Assembly (NCBI GenBank): GCA_012518125.1
Contig: JAAYTF010000123.1
Span: 1 to 46,120 of the forward strand
Direction of reading: 5' to 3'
DNA from: Bacilli bacterium
GTDB taxonomy: Bacteria; Bacillota; Bacilli; Bacillales; Amphibacillaceae
Length of the DNA stretch: 46,120 nt
Positions 8,580 through 16,515 of this stretch are shown here, one piece after another; positions within the stretch are counted from its first letter, which is position 1, and every line of letters starts with the position of its first letter. The notes under the pieces are model-generated. The model worked only from the letters and a program-made list of their open reading frames with translations, ran no database searches and had not been told where the DNA came from. A program made the position numbers and the translations under genes.

Positions 8580-10139
8580 ATGTCAATGGGTACATTTCAC
8601 GGCTTGGAAGTTGCAAAAAAAGCACTCTTTGCGCAACAACGTGGTTTATATACGACTGGACATAATATCGCAAACGTCAATACGGATGGTTATTCAAGGC
8701 AACGGGCAAACTTCACGACTTCTCAACCTTATCCGCCGCAAACATTTTTCAAACCGAAAATGCCTGGCCAAATCGGTACGGGGGTTGAAATCGGAACGGT
8801 TGAACGTGTCAGGGATCAATTCCTCGATTTCCAATACCGCATCGAAAATAGCCGGGCGAGTTATTGGGCTAAACGGAGCGAAGCGTTGAGCCGGATGGAG
8901 GAATTGTTGAACGAACCTTCGGATAATGGACTGGCGAAGACGATCGACCGTTTTTGGCAGTCGCTCCACGATTTGGTCGATAACGTCGACAACGCGGGGG
9001 CGCGTTCCGTCGTTGCCCAACGCGGTTTGGCCGTTGCGGAAACGTTGAACTATTTGTCGCGCAGCTTGCAGTCGATCCGCATGGATTTGAGGGATCAAAT
9101 CGATGTGTCGGTCGGACGCGTCAATTCTTTGATCCGTCAAATCAATGACATTAATGAACAAATCGCCAAAATTGAACCGCACGGCTTGTTGCCGAACGAT
9201 TTGTACGATGCGCGCGATCGTTTGATCGATGAACTGTCCAACTACTTCAATATTCGCGTCCATTATACGTCCAGCAGCCCTGGAGCGCCGGAAATCGCGG
9301 ATGGACTCGCTTCCATCGAATTGTTGGACAGCCGGGGAAATTCAATCGGTAACGGCGTCTTTCTGCTCGATGTCCGCGGCGTCGGTTCGATCAAGGATGC
9401 GATCAATGAATTGTACGTCGAATACGGCGACGATCCGTACAAATCGGTCAGCAAAATCGGTGTAAAAGGTTACGAAGGAATCGATGACTTGGCATTGCTC
9501 GATTCGATCGGACAAATCAGCGCGCTGGCACGCGCTTACGGGTATGGCGATGACGGCATGGAAGAAGGGGAAGTGAACTACCCTTACATTTTAAGCGAAC
9601 TTGATAAATTGGCGCGTGAATTGGCGAAAGCATTCAACGAGCAGCATAAAGCCGGAGTTGATTTGTATGGCAATAGTGGTGATGATGTCGAAGATTTCTT
9701 CATCATCAACGGCGATGGTGCGGAAATCACGGCCGAAAACATCACCGTCAATCCGAATATTTTAAAAGATCCGAATCTGATCGCTGCGTCGTTGCCTGAT
9801 CAAGGAAGCCGCAACGCCAACAATGCCTTGGAATTGGCCAATGTATTCGATAAAGAGATAGCGAATTTAAAAGATTCTTCCATACGCAATTTTTACACGT
9901 TATTGATTGGTGAAATCGGCGTCAAAGGCCAGGAAGCGGTCCGCATGAAAGAAAACACCGAAATTTTGCGCACCCAGGTGGAAGAGCAGCGCATGTCCGT
10001 GTCGGCCGTATCGCTCGATGAAGAAATGACGAACTTGATCCGTTTTCAGCACGCATACAACGCAGCTGCACGGAACATCACGGCGTTGGATGAAATGTTG
10101 GATCGGATCATCAACAATATGGGACTTGTCGGGAGGTAG
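8580..10139 (+). CDS. flgK: Flagellar hook-filament junction protein FlgK (HAP1)
   Basis: The 519-residue protein is exported through the flagellar secretion apparatus and forms the first ring between hook and filament. The N-terminal rod/hook motif TTGHNIANVNTDGYSRQ (about residues 25-41) and the C-terminal coiled segment (SAVSLDEEMTNLIRFQHAY, then NNITALDEML-type residues) are both present, giving the paired terminal helices typical of axial proteins. The variable middle is acidic (GDDG, EEGE, GDDVED). A GGGGTAGG site precedes ATG 8580; ATG 8586 is also possible. flgL follows nine bases later. Confidence 0.95.
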   Translation: MSMGTFHGLEVAKKALFAQQRGLYTTGHNIANVNTDGYSRQRANFTTSQPYPPQTFFKPKMPGQIGTGVEIGTVERVRDQFLDFQYRIENSRASYWAKRSEALSRMEELLNEPSDNGLAKTIDRFWQSLHDLVDNVDNAGARSVVAQRGLAVAETLNYLSRSLQSIRMDLRDQIDVSVGRVNSLIRQINDINEQIAKIEPHGLLPNDLYDARDRLIDELSNYFNIRVHYTSSSPGAPEIADGLASIELLDSRGNSIGNGVFLLDVRGVGSIKDAINELYVEYGDDPYKSVSKIGVKGYEGIDDLALLDSIGQISALARAYGYGDDGMEEGEVNYPYILSELDKLARELAKAFNEQHKAGVDLYGNSGDDVEDFFIINGDGAEITAENITVNPNILKDPNLIAASLPDQGSRNANNALELANVFDKEIANLKDSSIRNFYTLLIGEIGVKGQEAVRMKENTEILRTQVEEQRMSVSAVSLDEEMTNLIRFQHAYNAAARNITALDEMLDRIINNMGLVGR

Positions 10140-10148
10140 TAGGACAAG

Positions 10149-11060
10149 ATGAGAATCACCCAGTCGATGTTGCAAAATAATATGCTCCGACATTTATTCA
10201 AAAGTCAACAAGAGATGGATAAATATTTCACGCAAATTTATACGGGCAAAAAAATCCGCCGTCCGTCCGAAGATCCGGTAATCGCGATGCGCGGCATCGG
10301 GTATCGAACGGAATTGGAAGAAGTGAAACAATACCAGCGCAACGTTTCCAACGTTTGGAGCTGGATGGACCACGCGGATGATGCCCTCGACAAAGCGACG
10401 AAAGTGATGCAACGATTGGAAGAGTTGGCCATCCAAGCCAAAAACGACACGTTGTCACAATCAGAACGCCACAGCATTCTGGAAGAAGTAAAGCAATTGG
10501 AACAACACTTGATTACGATCGCGAATACTTCAGTTAATGGTCGATACATTTTCAACGGCACCGATACGAATCATGCGCCGGTGGTTTATGATGAAAGCGA
10601 AGGAAAAGGAATCATCTGGGAACCGGCAGATCCAAATGTCGAATCCGGCCGTGACAAACCGGTCATCATCGAAGTTTCCAAAGGGATCACGTTTGAGGTG
10701 AACATCGATCCGGATTCCGTTTTTCCACAAGAATTGTTTGATGTCATCAAAGATTTTAAAGATGCATTAAACGGGGATCCACTAAAAGATATCGATGATA
10801 GCATCGGTGCATTACAGGAAATGACGCAAAAAATCATCCGAGGCCGCGCCGACTTGGGTGCACGCATGAACCGCCTGGAATTGATTGAAGACCGTCTCAG
10901 CCAGCAAGGCATCATCGCCGAAGATATCATGAAAAAGAATGAAGGCGTCGATTTCGAAGAAGCGGTCATGAATTTGCTCGCCCAAGAAGCGGTCCACCGT
11001 GCGGCACTCGCATCGGGGGCAAAACTGATCCAACCATCATTGATAGATTTTTTAAGATAA
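10149..11060 (+). CDS. flgL: Flagellar hook-filament junction protein FlgL (HAP3)
   Basis: FlgL forms the second junction ring on which flagellin polymerises. At 303 aa it matches the family. The flagellin-like N-terminal helix is clear (MRITQSMLQNNMLRHLFKSQ, then YTGKKIRRPSEDPV), as is the C-terminal flagellin-like helix (MNRLELIEDRLSQQ ... ALASGAKLIQPSLIDFLR). A GGGAGGTAG leader lies upstream of ATG 10149. It is translationally close-packed with flgK. Because hag is not present in this window, the filament protein must be encoded elsewhere. Confidence 0.95.
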   Translation: MRITQSMLQNNMLRHLFKSQQEMDKYFTQIYTGKKIRRPSEDPVIAMRGIGYRTELEEVKQYQRNVSNVWSWMDHADDALDKATKVMQRLEELAIQAKNDTLSQSERHSILEEVKQLEQHLITIANTSVNGRYIFNGTDTNHAPVVYDESEGKGIIWEPADPNVESGRDKPVIIEVSKGITFEVNIDPDSVFPQELFDVIKDFKDALNGDPLKDIDDSIGALQEMTQKIIRGRADLGARMNRLELIEDRLSQQGIIAEDIMKKNEGVDFEEAVMNLLAQEAVHRAALASGAKLIQPSLIDFLR

Positions 11061-11092
11061 ATGTGAACGATCGTTAGAAAGGGGTTCGGAAG

Positions 11093-11656
11093 ATGAAACT
11101 GCCAAAACTGCACATGGAATCGGTCATGGGACGAATTGGCATCCGACAAATTCCGGCAAAACTCTATATTCGTCAACCTCATGCAAAACTTTCGATTCAA
11201 CAACCGAAAGCGGAAATGCGAATAACGAGAACCCCTGGAAAATTATCGATCGATCAATCGCAAGCCTGGGAAGAGCGTTATTTGATGAACACCATGCGAT
11301 TGACGGAAATAAACGTTGCGGAAGCCCGCAAAGCTTTGCTGGAAGGCATCGCCAGGAGAGCCGAGCAAGGTTCGCAATTGGTGAAAATCGAACAAGGCGG
11401 TAATGTCATAGCCGAGCAAGCCCGTGAAAACGGCAGCCGCAAATTGGCCAACATCGGCATCAAGTACGTACCATCTCCTTTTTCTGTGAAAATCGATTAT
11501 GTGCCGGGCGAATTAAACATCGATATCGAACCTCAAAAACCGATCATTGAAGTGGAAACGTACAAACCAGAAATGAATTTCGAAAGAGGAACCGTGGAAA
11601 TAACGATGGAGCAATATCCGCATCTTGACATTTACGTCGTCGATTTATATGCATAA
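11093..11656 (+). CDS. yviE: YviE family flagellar-cluster protein (DUF6470)
   Basis: The protein (187 aa) sits exactly where B. subtilis yviE sits, between flgL and fliW. Its N-terminal 60 residues consist of short imperfect beta-like repeats of the form K-L-x-I-x-Q-x-x-A (GRIGIRQIPAKLYIRQPHAKL, then SIQQPKAEMRI). The C-terminal third repeats the theme (GELNIDIEPQKPIIEVE). No signal peptide or membrane helix is seen. The function is unknown; conservation of position suggests a flagellar assembly or export role. An AAAGGGG ribosome site lies about eight bases before ATG 11093. Confidence 0.85.
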   Translation: MKLPKLHMESVMGRIGIRQIPAKLYIRQPHAKLSIQQPKAEMRITRTPGKLSIDQSQAWEERYLMNTMRLTEINVAEARKALLEGIARRAEQGSQLVKIEQGGNVIAEQARENGSRKLANIGIKYVPSPFSVKIDYVPGELNIDIEPQKPIIEVETYKPEMNFERGTVEITMEQYPHLDIYVVDLYA

Positions 11657-11688
11657 CGTCACTTACGAGCGAAAGGATGCGCAGACGA

Positions 11689-12135
11689 TTGATTATTCAA
11701 ACGAAATATTTGGGTGAAGTAGAGATTTCCGAAGATAAAATCGTGCATTTTGAATCCGGGATTCCCGGTTTTGAAGACGAGAAAAGATTCGTCTTGCTAG
11801 ACATTGACGAGAAGATCATCTTTCAAATATTGCAATCTGTCGAAACGAAAAATCTCGCCTTTTTCGTCGTCAACCCTTATTTGTTGTTCGAAGATTATTC
11901 GATCGATTTGAATGACAGCATCATCGAGTCGCTGGACATTCGCGAAGAAAAAGACGTTGTCGTCTTGTCGATCATGACGTTGAAGGAGCCGTTCTCGGAA
12001 AGCACTGTCAATTTGAAAGCGCCTCTCATCATCAATTTGAAAAACAAACGTGGAAAGCAATATATTTTACAAGATGATACATATTCGATGCGGGTGACGA
12101 TCCCCCAACGCAAACTTGAAAGTGGGGCTGAATGA
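11689..12135 (+). CDS. fliW: Flagellar assembly factor and CsrA antagonist FliW
   Basis: FliW binds flagellin and CsrA alternately: when flagellin is secreted, FliW sequesters CsrA and flagellin translation resumes. The family starts MII-x-TKY, matching the frame from TTG 11689 ([13 protein letters not shown]). ATG 11677 abuts the AAAGGA site with no spacing and is unlikely, whereas TTG 11689 lies 11 bases after it. The product is 148 aa with the conserved [21 protein letters not shown] and the C-terminal [17 protein letters not shown]. Its stop codon TGA overlaps the csrA start by one base, so the two partners are probably made together. Confidence 0.93.
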   Translation: MIIQTKYLGEVEISEDKIVHFESGIPGFEDEKRFVLLDIDEKIIFQILQSVETKNLAFFVVNPYLLFEDYSIDLNDSIIESLDIREEKDVVVLSIMTLKEPFSESTVNLKAPLIINLKNKRGKQYILQDDTYSMRVTIPQRKLESGAE

Positions 12136-12371
12136 TGTTAGTACTGACGAGAAAAACGAAGCAGTCGATCAAAATCGGCGATGATATCGAAGTGACCATC
12201 GTAGCGATTCAAGGCGATCAAGTGAAAATCGGCATTTCAGCGCCACAATCAATCGAAGTCCACCGCAAAGAAGTGTATGAGGCGATTCAATTGGAGAACA
12301 GTGAAGCTGCGAATATACCTGAAGAACTGTTTACGTCATTGAACAAAATGTACGACCAAAAAGAGAATTAA
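12135..12371 (+). CDS. csrA: Carbon storage regulator CsrA (flagellin translational repressor)
   Basis: This small RNA-binding dimer has the signature [20 protein letters not shown], the RNA-contacting Arg6 and the HRKEVYEAI segment with Arg near residue 44. In Bacillus it blocks the hag ribosome site. ATG 12132 is also available, but the family begins MLVLTRK, so I use 12135 (78 aa). In B. subtilis hag follows directly; here it does not, so the CsrA target must be in trans elsewhere in the genome or among other mRNAs. Confidence 0.96.
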   Translation: MLVLTRKTKQSIKIGDDIEVTIVAIQGDQVKIGISAPQSIEVHRKEVYEAIQLENSEAANIPEELFTSLNKMYDQKEN

Positions 12372-12372
12372 T

Positions 12373-12399
12373 TAAACATCCGTTCAAACATGCCGATAA
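12373..12399 (+). promoter_or_regulatory. Sigma-D (flagellar) promoter for flaG-fliD-fliS-fliT
   Basis: TAAA at 12373-12376, exactly 15 bases of spacer, then GCCGATAA at 12392-12399. The B. subtilis sigma-D consensus is TAAA-N15-GCCGATAT, so only the last base differs. It starts two bases after the csrA stop codon and about 40 bases before flaG, placing the cap and chaperone genes under FlgM/sigma-D control. Confidence 0.88.
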
Positions 12400-12437
12400 A
12401 TTAACTAGAGGATAGATGCGTGAGGAGTTGTCCAAAA

Positions 12438-12782
12438 ATGAAAGTAAATCATTTTACAACTGATGTTAACCTGAATCCATATCCACGATTTGACGGTCAA
12501 CATTTTAAAGCGCCTGTATCTGATCGTACGAAAGGTGAAACGGTTGAACAAAATGTAATTAAAGAAGATGTTTCGGTCGTGGTCGACAAACTGAACAATT
12601 TTTTGGAACCGGTCGTGACGAATTTAAAGTTCGTCCTTCATGAAGAGTTGGAAGAATATTATATAACGATCGTCAACCCACAAACGAACGAAGTCATCAA
12701 AGAAATTCCGCCGAAAAAGTTGCTCGACATGTATGTCGCTATGGCAAAATATATGGGTTTATTGGTCGACGAGAAAATTTAA
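12438..12782 (+). CDS. flaG: FlaG family protein (YvyC)
   Basis: The 114-residue protein shows the FlaG core in its C-terminal half: VVDKLNNFLEP, LKFVLHEELEEYYITIVNPQT and EVIKEIPPKKLLDMYVAM. The N-terminal 40 residues are polar and variable. FlaG proteins sit beside fliD and affect filament length or cap function, but the mechanism is poorly defined. The start ATG 12438 follows GAGGAG with ten-base spacing; a GTG at 12420 precedes the ribosome site and is rejected. Confidence 0.9.
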   Translation: MKVNHFTTDVNLNPYPRFDGQHFKAPVSDRTKGETVEQNVIKEDVSVVVDKLNNFLEPVVTNLKFVLHEELEEYYITIVNPQTNEVIKEIPPKKLLDMYVAMAKYMGLLVDEKI

Positions 12783-12807
12783 GCACCGGTAGCGGGGAGG
12801 AAACGAA

Positions 12808-14295
12808 ATGGTTATGCGTGTTGGCGGCATCGTTTCAGGCATGGACATTGAAGCGATGGTCAATAAATTGATGGAAGCCGAACGAATGCCTTTGGAACGT
12901 TTGAAACAACAACGGACGATGCTCGAATGGAAACGAGATGCGTTCCGTGATATCAACAGCAAGCTTCTTGAGCTGGACAACATGTTGTTGGACATGAAGC
13001 TTACGCGAACTTACAATCCGAAAACGGCAACATCTTCGAATCCAAACGCAGTAACTGCGAATGCGACTTCATCGGCGATGAACGGTACGTACGAAATCTC
13101 CGTTTCGCAATTGGCGACGAACGAGATGCGTGTCAGCGGCAAAATGAGTTTGGCTGCAAAAGATGCCATCGGCGTGTCCGGAACGTTCCGTTTTCATACA
13201 TTCGATGAAAATGGCAATCAAGAGACACATGAAATCGAAGTCGCTGCGGAAGACACTTTGGAATCGGTACTTAAAAAAATCGAACAAGCAAGCGGCGGTA
13301 AAGTGCGCGCATTTTATGTCAATAGCGGAGACGGCGGCGGCCGGGTCGTCCTCGAAACGACAAGAACGGGAGTTTACAACCAAGACGGTGCCGAAATCGT
13401 TTTTGGTGAAGACGACGATTCCGCAAATTTCTTCCATAACATTTTGAACTTTGGTGCCGCGGACAGCGAGCATAAACATGCAGCCAATGCCGTGTTCAAA
13501 TATAACGACGGAATCGAAATTACCGCTCGTGAAAATACGTATACGCTGAACGGGATTACGTTCCAATTCCACAACGTAACCGAAGGAAACGTCCGGATTT
13601 CCGTGACGACGGATGTTGATACGTCATTTCAAAAAATCATGGACTTCATCAACAAATACAACGAAGTCATCGAAGCGATGAACAAATCGCAAACGGAACA
13701 ACGTTATCGCAATTATCACCCGCTTTCCGACGAACAGAAGGCGGAAATGACGGAAGAGCAGATCAAACTTTGGGAAGAAAGAGCAAAAAGTGGCATCTTG
13801 CGCGGTGAATCATCAATCAGAGACGGAATGCAAGCCTTGCGCGCCAGTTTGCAATCGTTCGTCAACAATGACGGTGCGTTTAAATTGTTAAGCGAAATCG
13901 GCATTACGACTTCGAAAAACTATTTGAGCGGCGGAAAGTTGGAAGTAGATGAAGAGAAACTGAAAGCAGCTTTGCGCGACAATCCAGACGACGTCTATAA
14001 ACTGTTTGTCGGAAAAGGCGAAGGCGACGAACGCGGTCTCATCCACCGCTTTGAAGAAGCACTCGACCAAGTGAGAGGCAACATCGAAAAACAGGCGGGG
14101 AAAGAAACATCTACCCTTGACAACTATACATTGGGCAAACGGATGAAAGAAATCAACGAGCGCATATCCGATTATGAACGCAAATTGATCAAAGTAGAAG
14201 AACGGTATTGGGCGCAATTTACCCAAATGGAAAAAGCGATTGCCCGTCTTAATGAACAGGCGAACTATTTGTTTGCACAATTTTACAACATGTAA
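12808..14295 (+). CDS. fliD: Flagellar filament capping protein FliD (HAP2)
   Basis: FliD caps the growing filament and helps flagellin fold in. The 495 residues match the B. subtilis length. The N-terminal FliD_N domain has GGIVSGMDIEAMVNKLMEAER and a coiled segment (LERLKQQRTMLEWKRDAFRDIN). The C-terminal FliD_C domain has DKFNKYNEVIEAMN-type sequence, LRGESSIRDGMQALR, SEIGITT and the terminal helix ending LFAQFYNM. The middle is enriched in Asn, Gly and Thr, as in exposed filament proteins. A GGGAGG site precedes ATG 12808; ATG 12814 is a possible alternative. Confidence 0.95.
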   Translation: MVMRVGGIVSGMDIEAMVNKLMEAERMPLERLKQQRTMLEWKRDAFRDINSKLLELDNMLLDMKLTRTYNPKTATSSNPNAVTANATSSAMNGTYEISVSQLATNEMRVSGKMSLAAKDAIGVSGTFRFHTFDENGNQETHEIEVAAEDTLESVLKKIEQASGGKVRAFYVNSGDGGGRVVLETTRTGVYNQDGAEIVFGEDDDSANFFHNILNFGAADSEHKHAANAVFKYNDGIEITARENTYTLNGITFQFHNVTEGNVRISVTTDVDTSFQKIMDFINKYNEVIEAMNKSQTEQRYRNYHPLSDEQKAEMTEEQIKLWEERAKSGILRGESSIRDGMQALRASLQSFVNNDGAFKLLSEIGITTSKNYLSGGKLEVDEEKLKAALRDNPDDVYKLFVGKGEGDERGLIHRFEEALDQVRGNIEKQAGKETSTLDNYTLGKRMKEINERISDYERKLIKVEERYWAQFTQMEKAIARLNEQANYLFAQFYNM

Positions 14296-14322
14296 TACAA
14301 CTTTTAGGAGAGTGGAGACACA

Positions 14323-14718
14323 ATGATGTCAAAACAATTGGAATCGTATCAAGAAAACGCCATAAAAACCGCCTCGGGACCGCAATTGACACTCATGTTA
14401 TACAACGGATGCATCCGATTCATCAAACAAGGCATGAAAGAGCTGGCAAACAAAAACTACGAAGAGAAAAACAGAAATTTGCAACGCGCGCAAGATATCA
14501 TCCGCGAACTGATGATCACGCTCGATCCTAAATACGAAATTTCGAAAAATATGATGGCTTTGTACGACTACATTTATCACCTGCTACAGCAAGGCAATAT
14601 AAAAAATGACTCCAAACAAATCGAAGAAGCCTTAGGCCTTGTGACGGAATTCCGTGACACTTGGAAAGAAGCGATGAAGATCGAAGCGAAAAAATACGTT
14701 CAAGGTGCTAAAGTATAA
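14323..14718 (+). CDS. fliS: Flagellin chaperone FliS
   Basis: FliS binds the flagellin C-terminus and delivers it to the export gate. The 131-residue all-helical protein has the family signature YQENAIKTASGPQLTLMLYNGCIRFIKQ at the N-terminus and LDPKYEISKNMMALYDYI in the middle. ATGs at 14323 and 14326 are both plausible after GAGAGTGGAG. The stop overlaps the fliT start by one base (TAATG), giving translational coupling. Confidence 0.95.
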   Translation: MMSKQLESYQENAIKTASGPQLTLMLYNGCIRFIKQGMKELANKNYEEKNRNLQRAQDIIRELMITLDPKYEISKNMMALYDYIYHLLQQGNIKNDSKQIEEALGLVTEFRDTWKEAMKIEAKKYVQGAKV

Positions 14719-15074
14719 TGAACCGGATGGAACGTTTATTGAAAACGACGGAACGGATGGTTGAGGTCCTGGATAAACCGTATGAAACGAGCCAAGAGCG
14801 GGCTGAAATCATTGTAGAAATAAACGATCTGCTTGAAGAACGTGAGAAGATTTTAAAAGAAATCAAACCGCCTTATACTGAATCTGAAGAAAAAATCGGA
14901 AGACAAATTATCGAATTGGATAAACAAATCAAGGAACAAATGAACCAGATGTTTAAAAATATCCAAGACGATTTGAAAATGTTGAAGAAGAAAAAAGACT
15001 CGAACATCACGTACATGAATCCGTATAAAAACGTGAAATCTGTCGATGGCATGTATTTGGACAACAAGCTGTAA
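14718..15074 (+). CDS. fliT: Flagellar chaperone FliT-like protein
   Basis: The product is 118 aa, short, charged and almost entirely helical, with heptad-like runs (REKILKEIKPPYTESEEKIG, LDKQIKEQMNQMFKNIQDDL). FliT proteins chaperone FliD, whose gene lies two genes upstream. Sequence conservation in this family is low, so position does much of the identification. A strong terminator begins at its stop codon and ends the operon. Confidence 0.85.
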   Translation: MNRMERLLKTTERMVEVLDKPYETSQERAEIIVEINDLLEEREKILKEIKPPYTESEEKIGRQIIELDKQIKEQMNQMFKNIQDDLKMLKKKKDSNITYMNPYKNVKSVDGMYLDNKL

Positions 15075-15104
15075 GAATTGCCTCATAAGGGGCAATTCTT
15101 TTTT
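15073..15104 (+). terminator. Terminator of the flagellar operon
   Basis: A perfect 10-bp stem, AAGAATTGCC (15073-15082) with GGCAATTCTT (15091-15100), an 8-base loop and a run of T. It begins within the fliT stop codon. Confidence 0.93.
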
Positions 15105-15266
15105 GTTTATTTCCCTCAACAAAATGAACATAATGATAGGAAATGATGCAATTTTGACTTTTTCAGCAATTATATATTAACGTTTTGGTATAATCCAAAA
15201 AAATTATAGAAATCTGTTTGAAGTTAATAGTATAATATATGTACTATCGAAAAGGAGGACACTTAT

Positions 15267-15812
15267 ATGAATTATAATATCCGGGGTAAAAATATAGAGG
15301 TTACAAAACCGATCCGTGAGTACGTGGAGAAGAAGATCAGCAAACTCAACAAATACTTCGACACTCCACCTACATCAGACGTTCATGTGAATTTAAGTGT
15401 CTACAACGATGAACAAAAAATAGAGGTAACCATCCCGATGCCGAATTTATTATTGCGCGCGGAAGAACAGCACGCCGATTTGTATGCAGCGATCGATTTA
15501 GTCGTCGATAAATTGGAAAGACAAATCCGGAAACATAAAACGAAAGTGAACCGCAAATTCCGTCAAAAAGGGATCCGAGATTTCATCTTCACGGAGCCGG
15601 AAACAGAAGAGGAAAAGAACGACAAAGATAAAATTGAAATTGTCCGCGTGAAACGTTTCGATTTGAAACCGATGGATTCTGAAGAAGCCGTGTTGCAGAT
15701 GGACATGCTTGGACATAACTTCTTCGTCTTTACGAATGCGGAAACGAACGATATCAACGTTGTTTACAAAAGAAAAGACGGTAAATACGGCTTGATTGAG
15801 CCGAATCGTTAA
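15267..15812 (+). CDS. hpf: Long-form ribosome hibernation promoting factor HPF
   Basis: HPF docks in the 30S decoding centre and dimerises ribosomes into inactive 100S particles in stationary phase. At 181 aa this is the long form. The N-terminal S30AE domain runs from MNYNIRGKNIEVTKPIREYV to about residue 100 (DLYAAIDLVVDKLERQIRKHKTK), and the C-terminal dimerisation tail includes VRVKRFDLKPMDSEEAVLQMDMLGHNFFVFTN. An AAAGGAGG site precedes ATG 15267. The 190-base upstream gap has TATAAT hexamers at 15189 and 15231 but no clean -35, and I could not assign a sigma-B or sigma-H promoter with confidence. Confidence 0.96.
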   Translation: MNYNIRGKNIEVTKPIREYVEKKISKLNKYFDTPPTSDVHVNLSVYNDEQKIEVTIPMPNLLLRAEEQHADLYAAIDLVVDKLERQIRKHKTKVNRKFRQKGIRDFIFTEPETEEEKNDKDKIEIVRVKRFDLKPMDSEEAVLQMDMLGHNFFVFTNAETNDINVVYKRKDGKYGLIEPNR

Positions 15813-15843
15813 TCGGCGCGATGTAAATAAATAAAAATAGAGC

Positions 15844-15880
15844 AAAAAGTTAGATTGTTTTTCAACAATCTAACTTTTTT
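15844..15880 (+). terminator. Terminator after hpf
   Basis: A 16-bp perfect stem (15844-15859 with 15864-15879), a 4-base loop and terminal T run. The A-rich left arm means it could also work on the other strand. Confidence 0.93.
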
Positions 15881-16095
15881 ATTATTGTCGAGCTTTGTCG
15901 AGAAAAATGCCGATTTTTAAAATTATCAAATTGAATTTGTCAGTATTTAAAATTTTCGCGAAATTTGAGGTTAAATGATACATTTGGCTACCAATTCCTC
16001 GAAAATGGATTTCAGATTTTGATAAACTGACATTTTACGAGGGGGGATGAATTTGGTATAAAGAAAGTACAGAAAGCGTTTTAGGAGGATTGATG

Positions 16096-16248
16096 ATGGA
16101 TGATAAAACGTTGAATTCGATCCTTAAAACGTTGGAACAACAAAATGAAATCATCACCCAGCTCGTGAAAATCGTCGCAAAGACAAACCAGAAAATGAGC
16201 GATGTGGAAGTGAAATTGGCATCGTTGGAAAAAGTAAAATCACTTTAG
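16096..16248 (+). CDS. Small coiled-coil-like protein of unknown function (50 aa)
   Basis: ATG 16096 (with another ATG three bases before) follows a perfect AGGAGG at 16083-16088 with seven-base spacing. The 50 residues, beginning MDDKTLNSILKTLEQQNEII, have hydrophobic positions at heptad spacing (L, I, L, I, I, L, I, V) over most of the length, suggesting one long helix or coiled coil. There is no signal or membrane segment. A TGGTATAAA extended -10-like element ends at 16062. It stands alone between hpf and secA. I do not recognise the family. Confidence 0.55.
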   Translation: MDDKTLNSILKTLEQQNEIITQLVKIVAKTNQKMSDVEVKLASLEKVKSL

Positions 16249-16312
16249 ACATCTTCATTGTCCTTCCTTCCCTCCACAAAGTTTCCTCGCAATGATTGTC
16301 TCCTCAAAAAGG

Positions 16313-16345
16313 GGGCAGCGATCCTCCTCTCTATCGCTGTCCTCT
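16313..16345 (+). terminator. Possible terminator after the 50-codon ORF
   Basis: CAGCGAT and ATCGCTG form a 7-bp stem around a 10-base loop, followed by a pyrimidine tract rich in T. The T run is interrupted, so strength is uncertain. The rest of the 16249-16515 gap is AT-rich; a TTGTCA at 16436 may be part of the secA promoter. Confidence 0.45.
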
Positions 16346-16515
16346 TTCTCATTGGTTTACCGGTTCAGACCCCTGCAAATCTCTTGATAATTTCTCATAT
16401 GCAGTAATCATGATGGGACATTTCAATTAAGCAAGTTGTCATTCGTTATTAAATAATGTTATCATTAATTGTGGACAATTATAAATAATTGGAAATATAT
16501 TGAGGAGCGTTATGA

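Noticed and set aside
11677-12135. fliW starting at ATG 11677
   Set aside because: The AAAGGA ribosome site directly abuts this ATG, and FliW proteins begin at the residues encoded from TTG 11689.
15498-15845. Minus-strand open frame opposite hpf
   Set aside because: A shadow of the hpf coding frame; phenylalanine-rich translation without a start signal.
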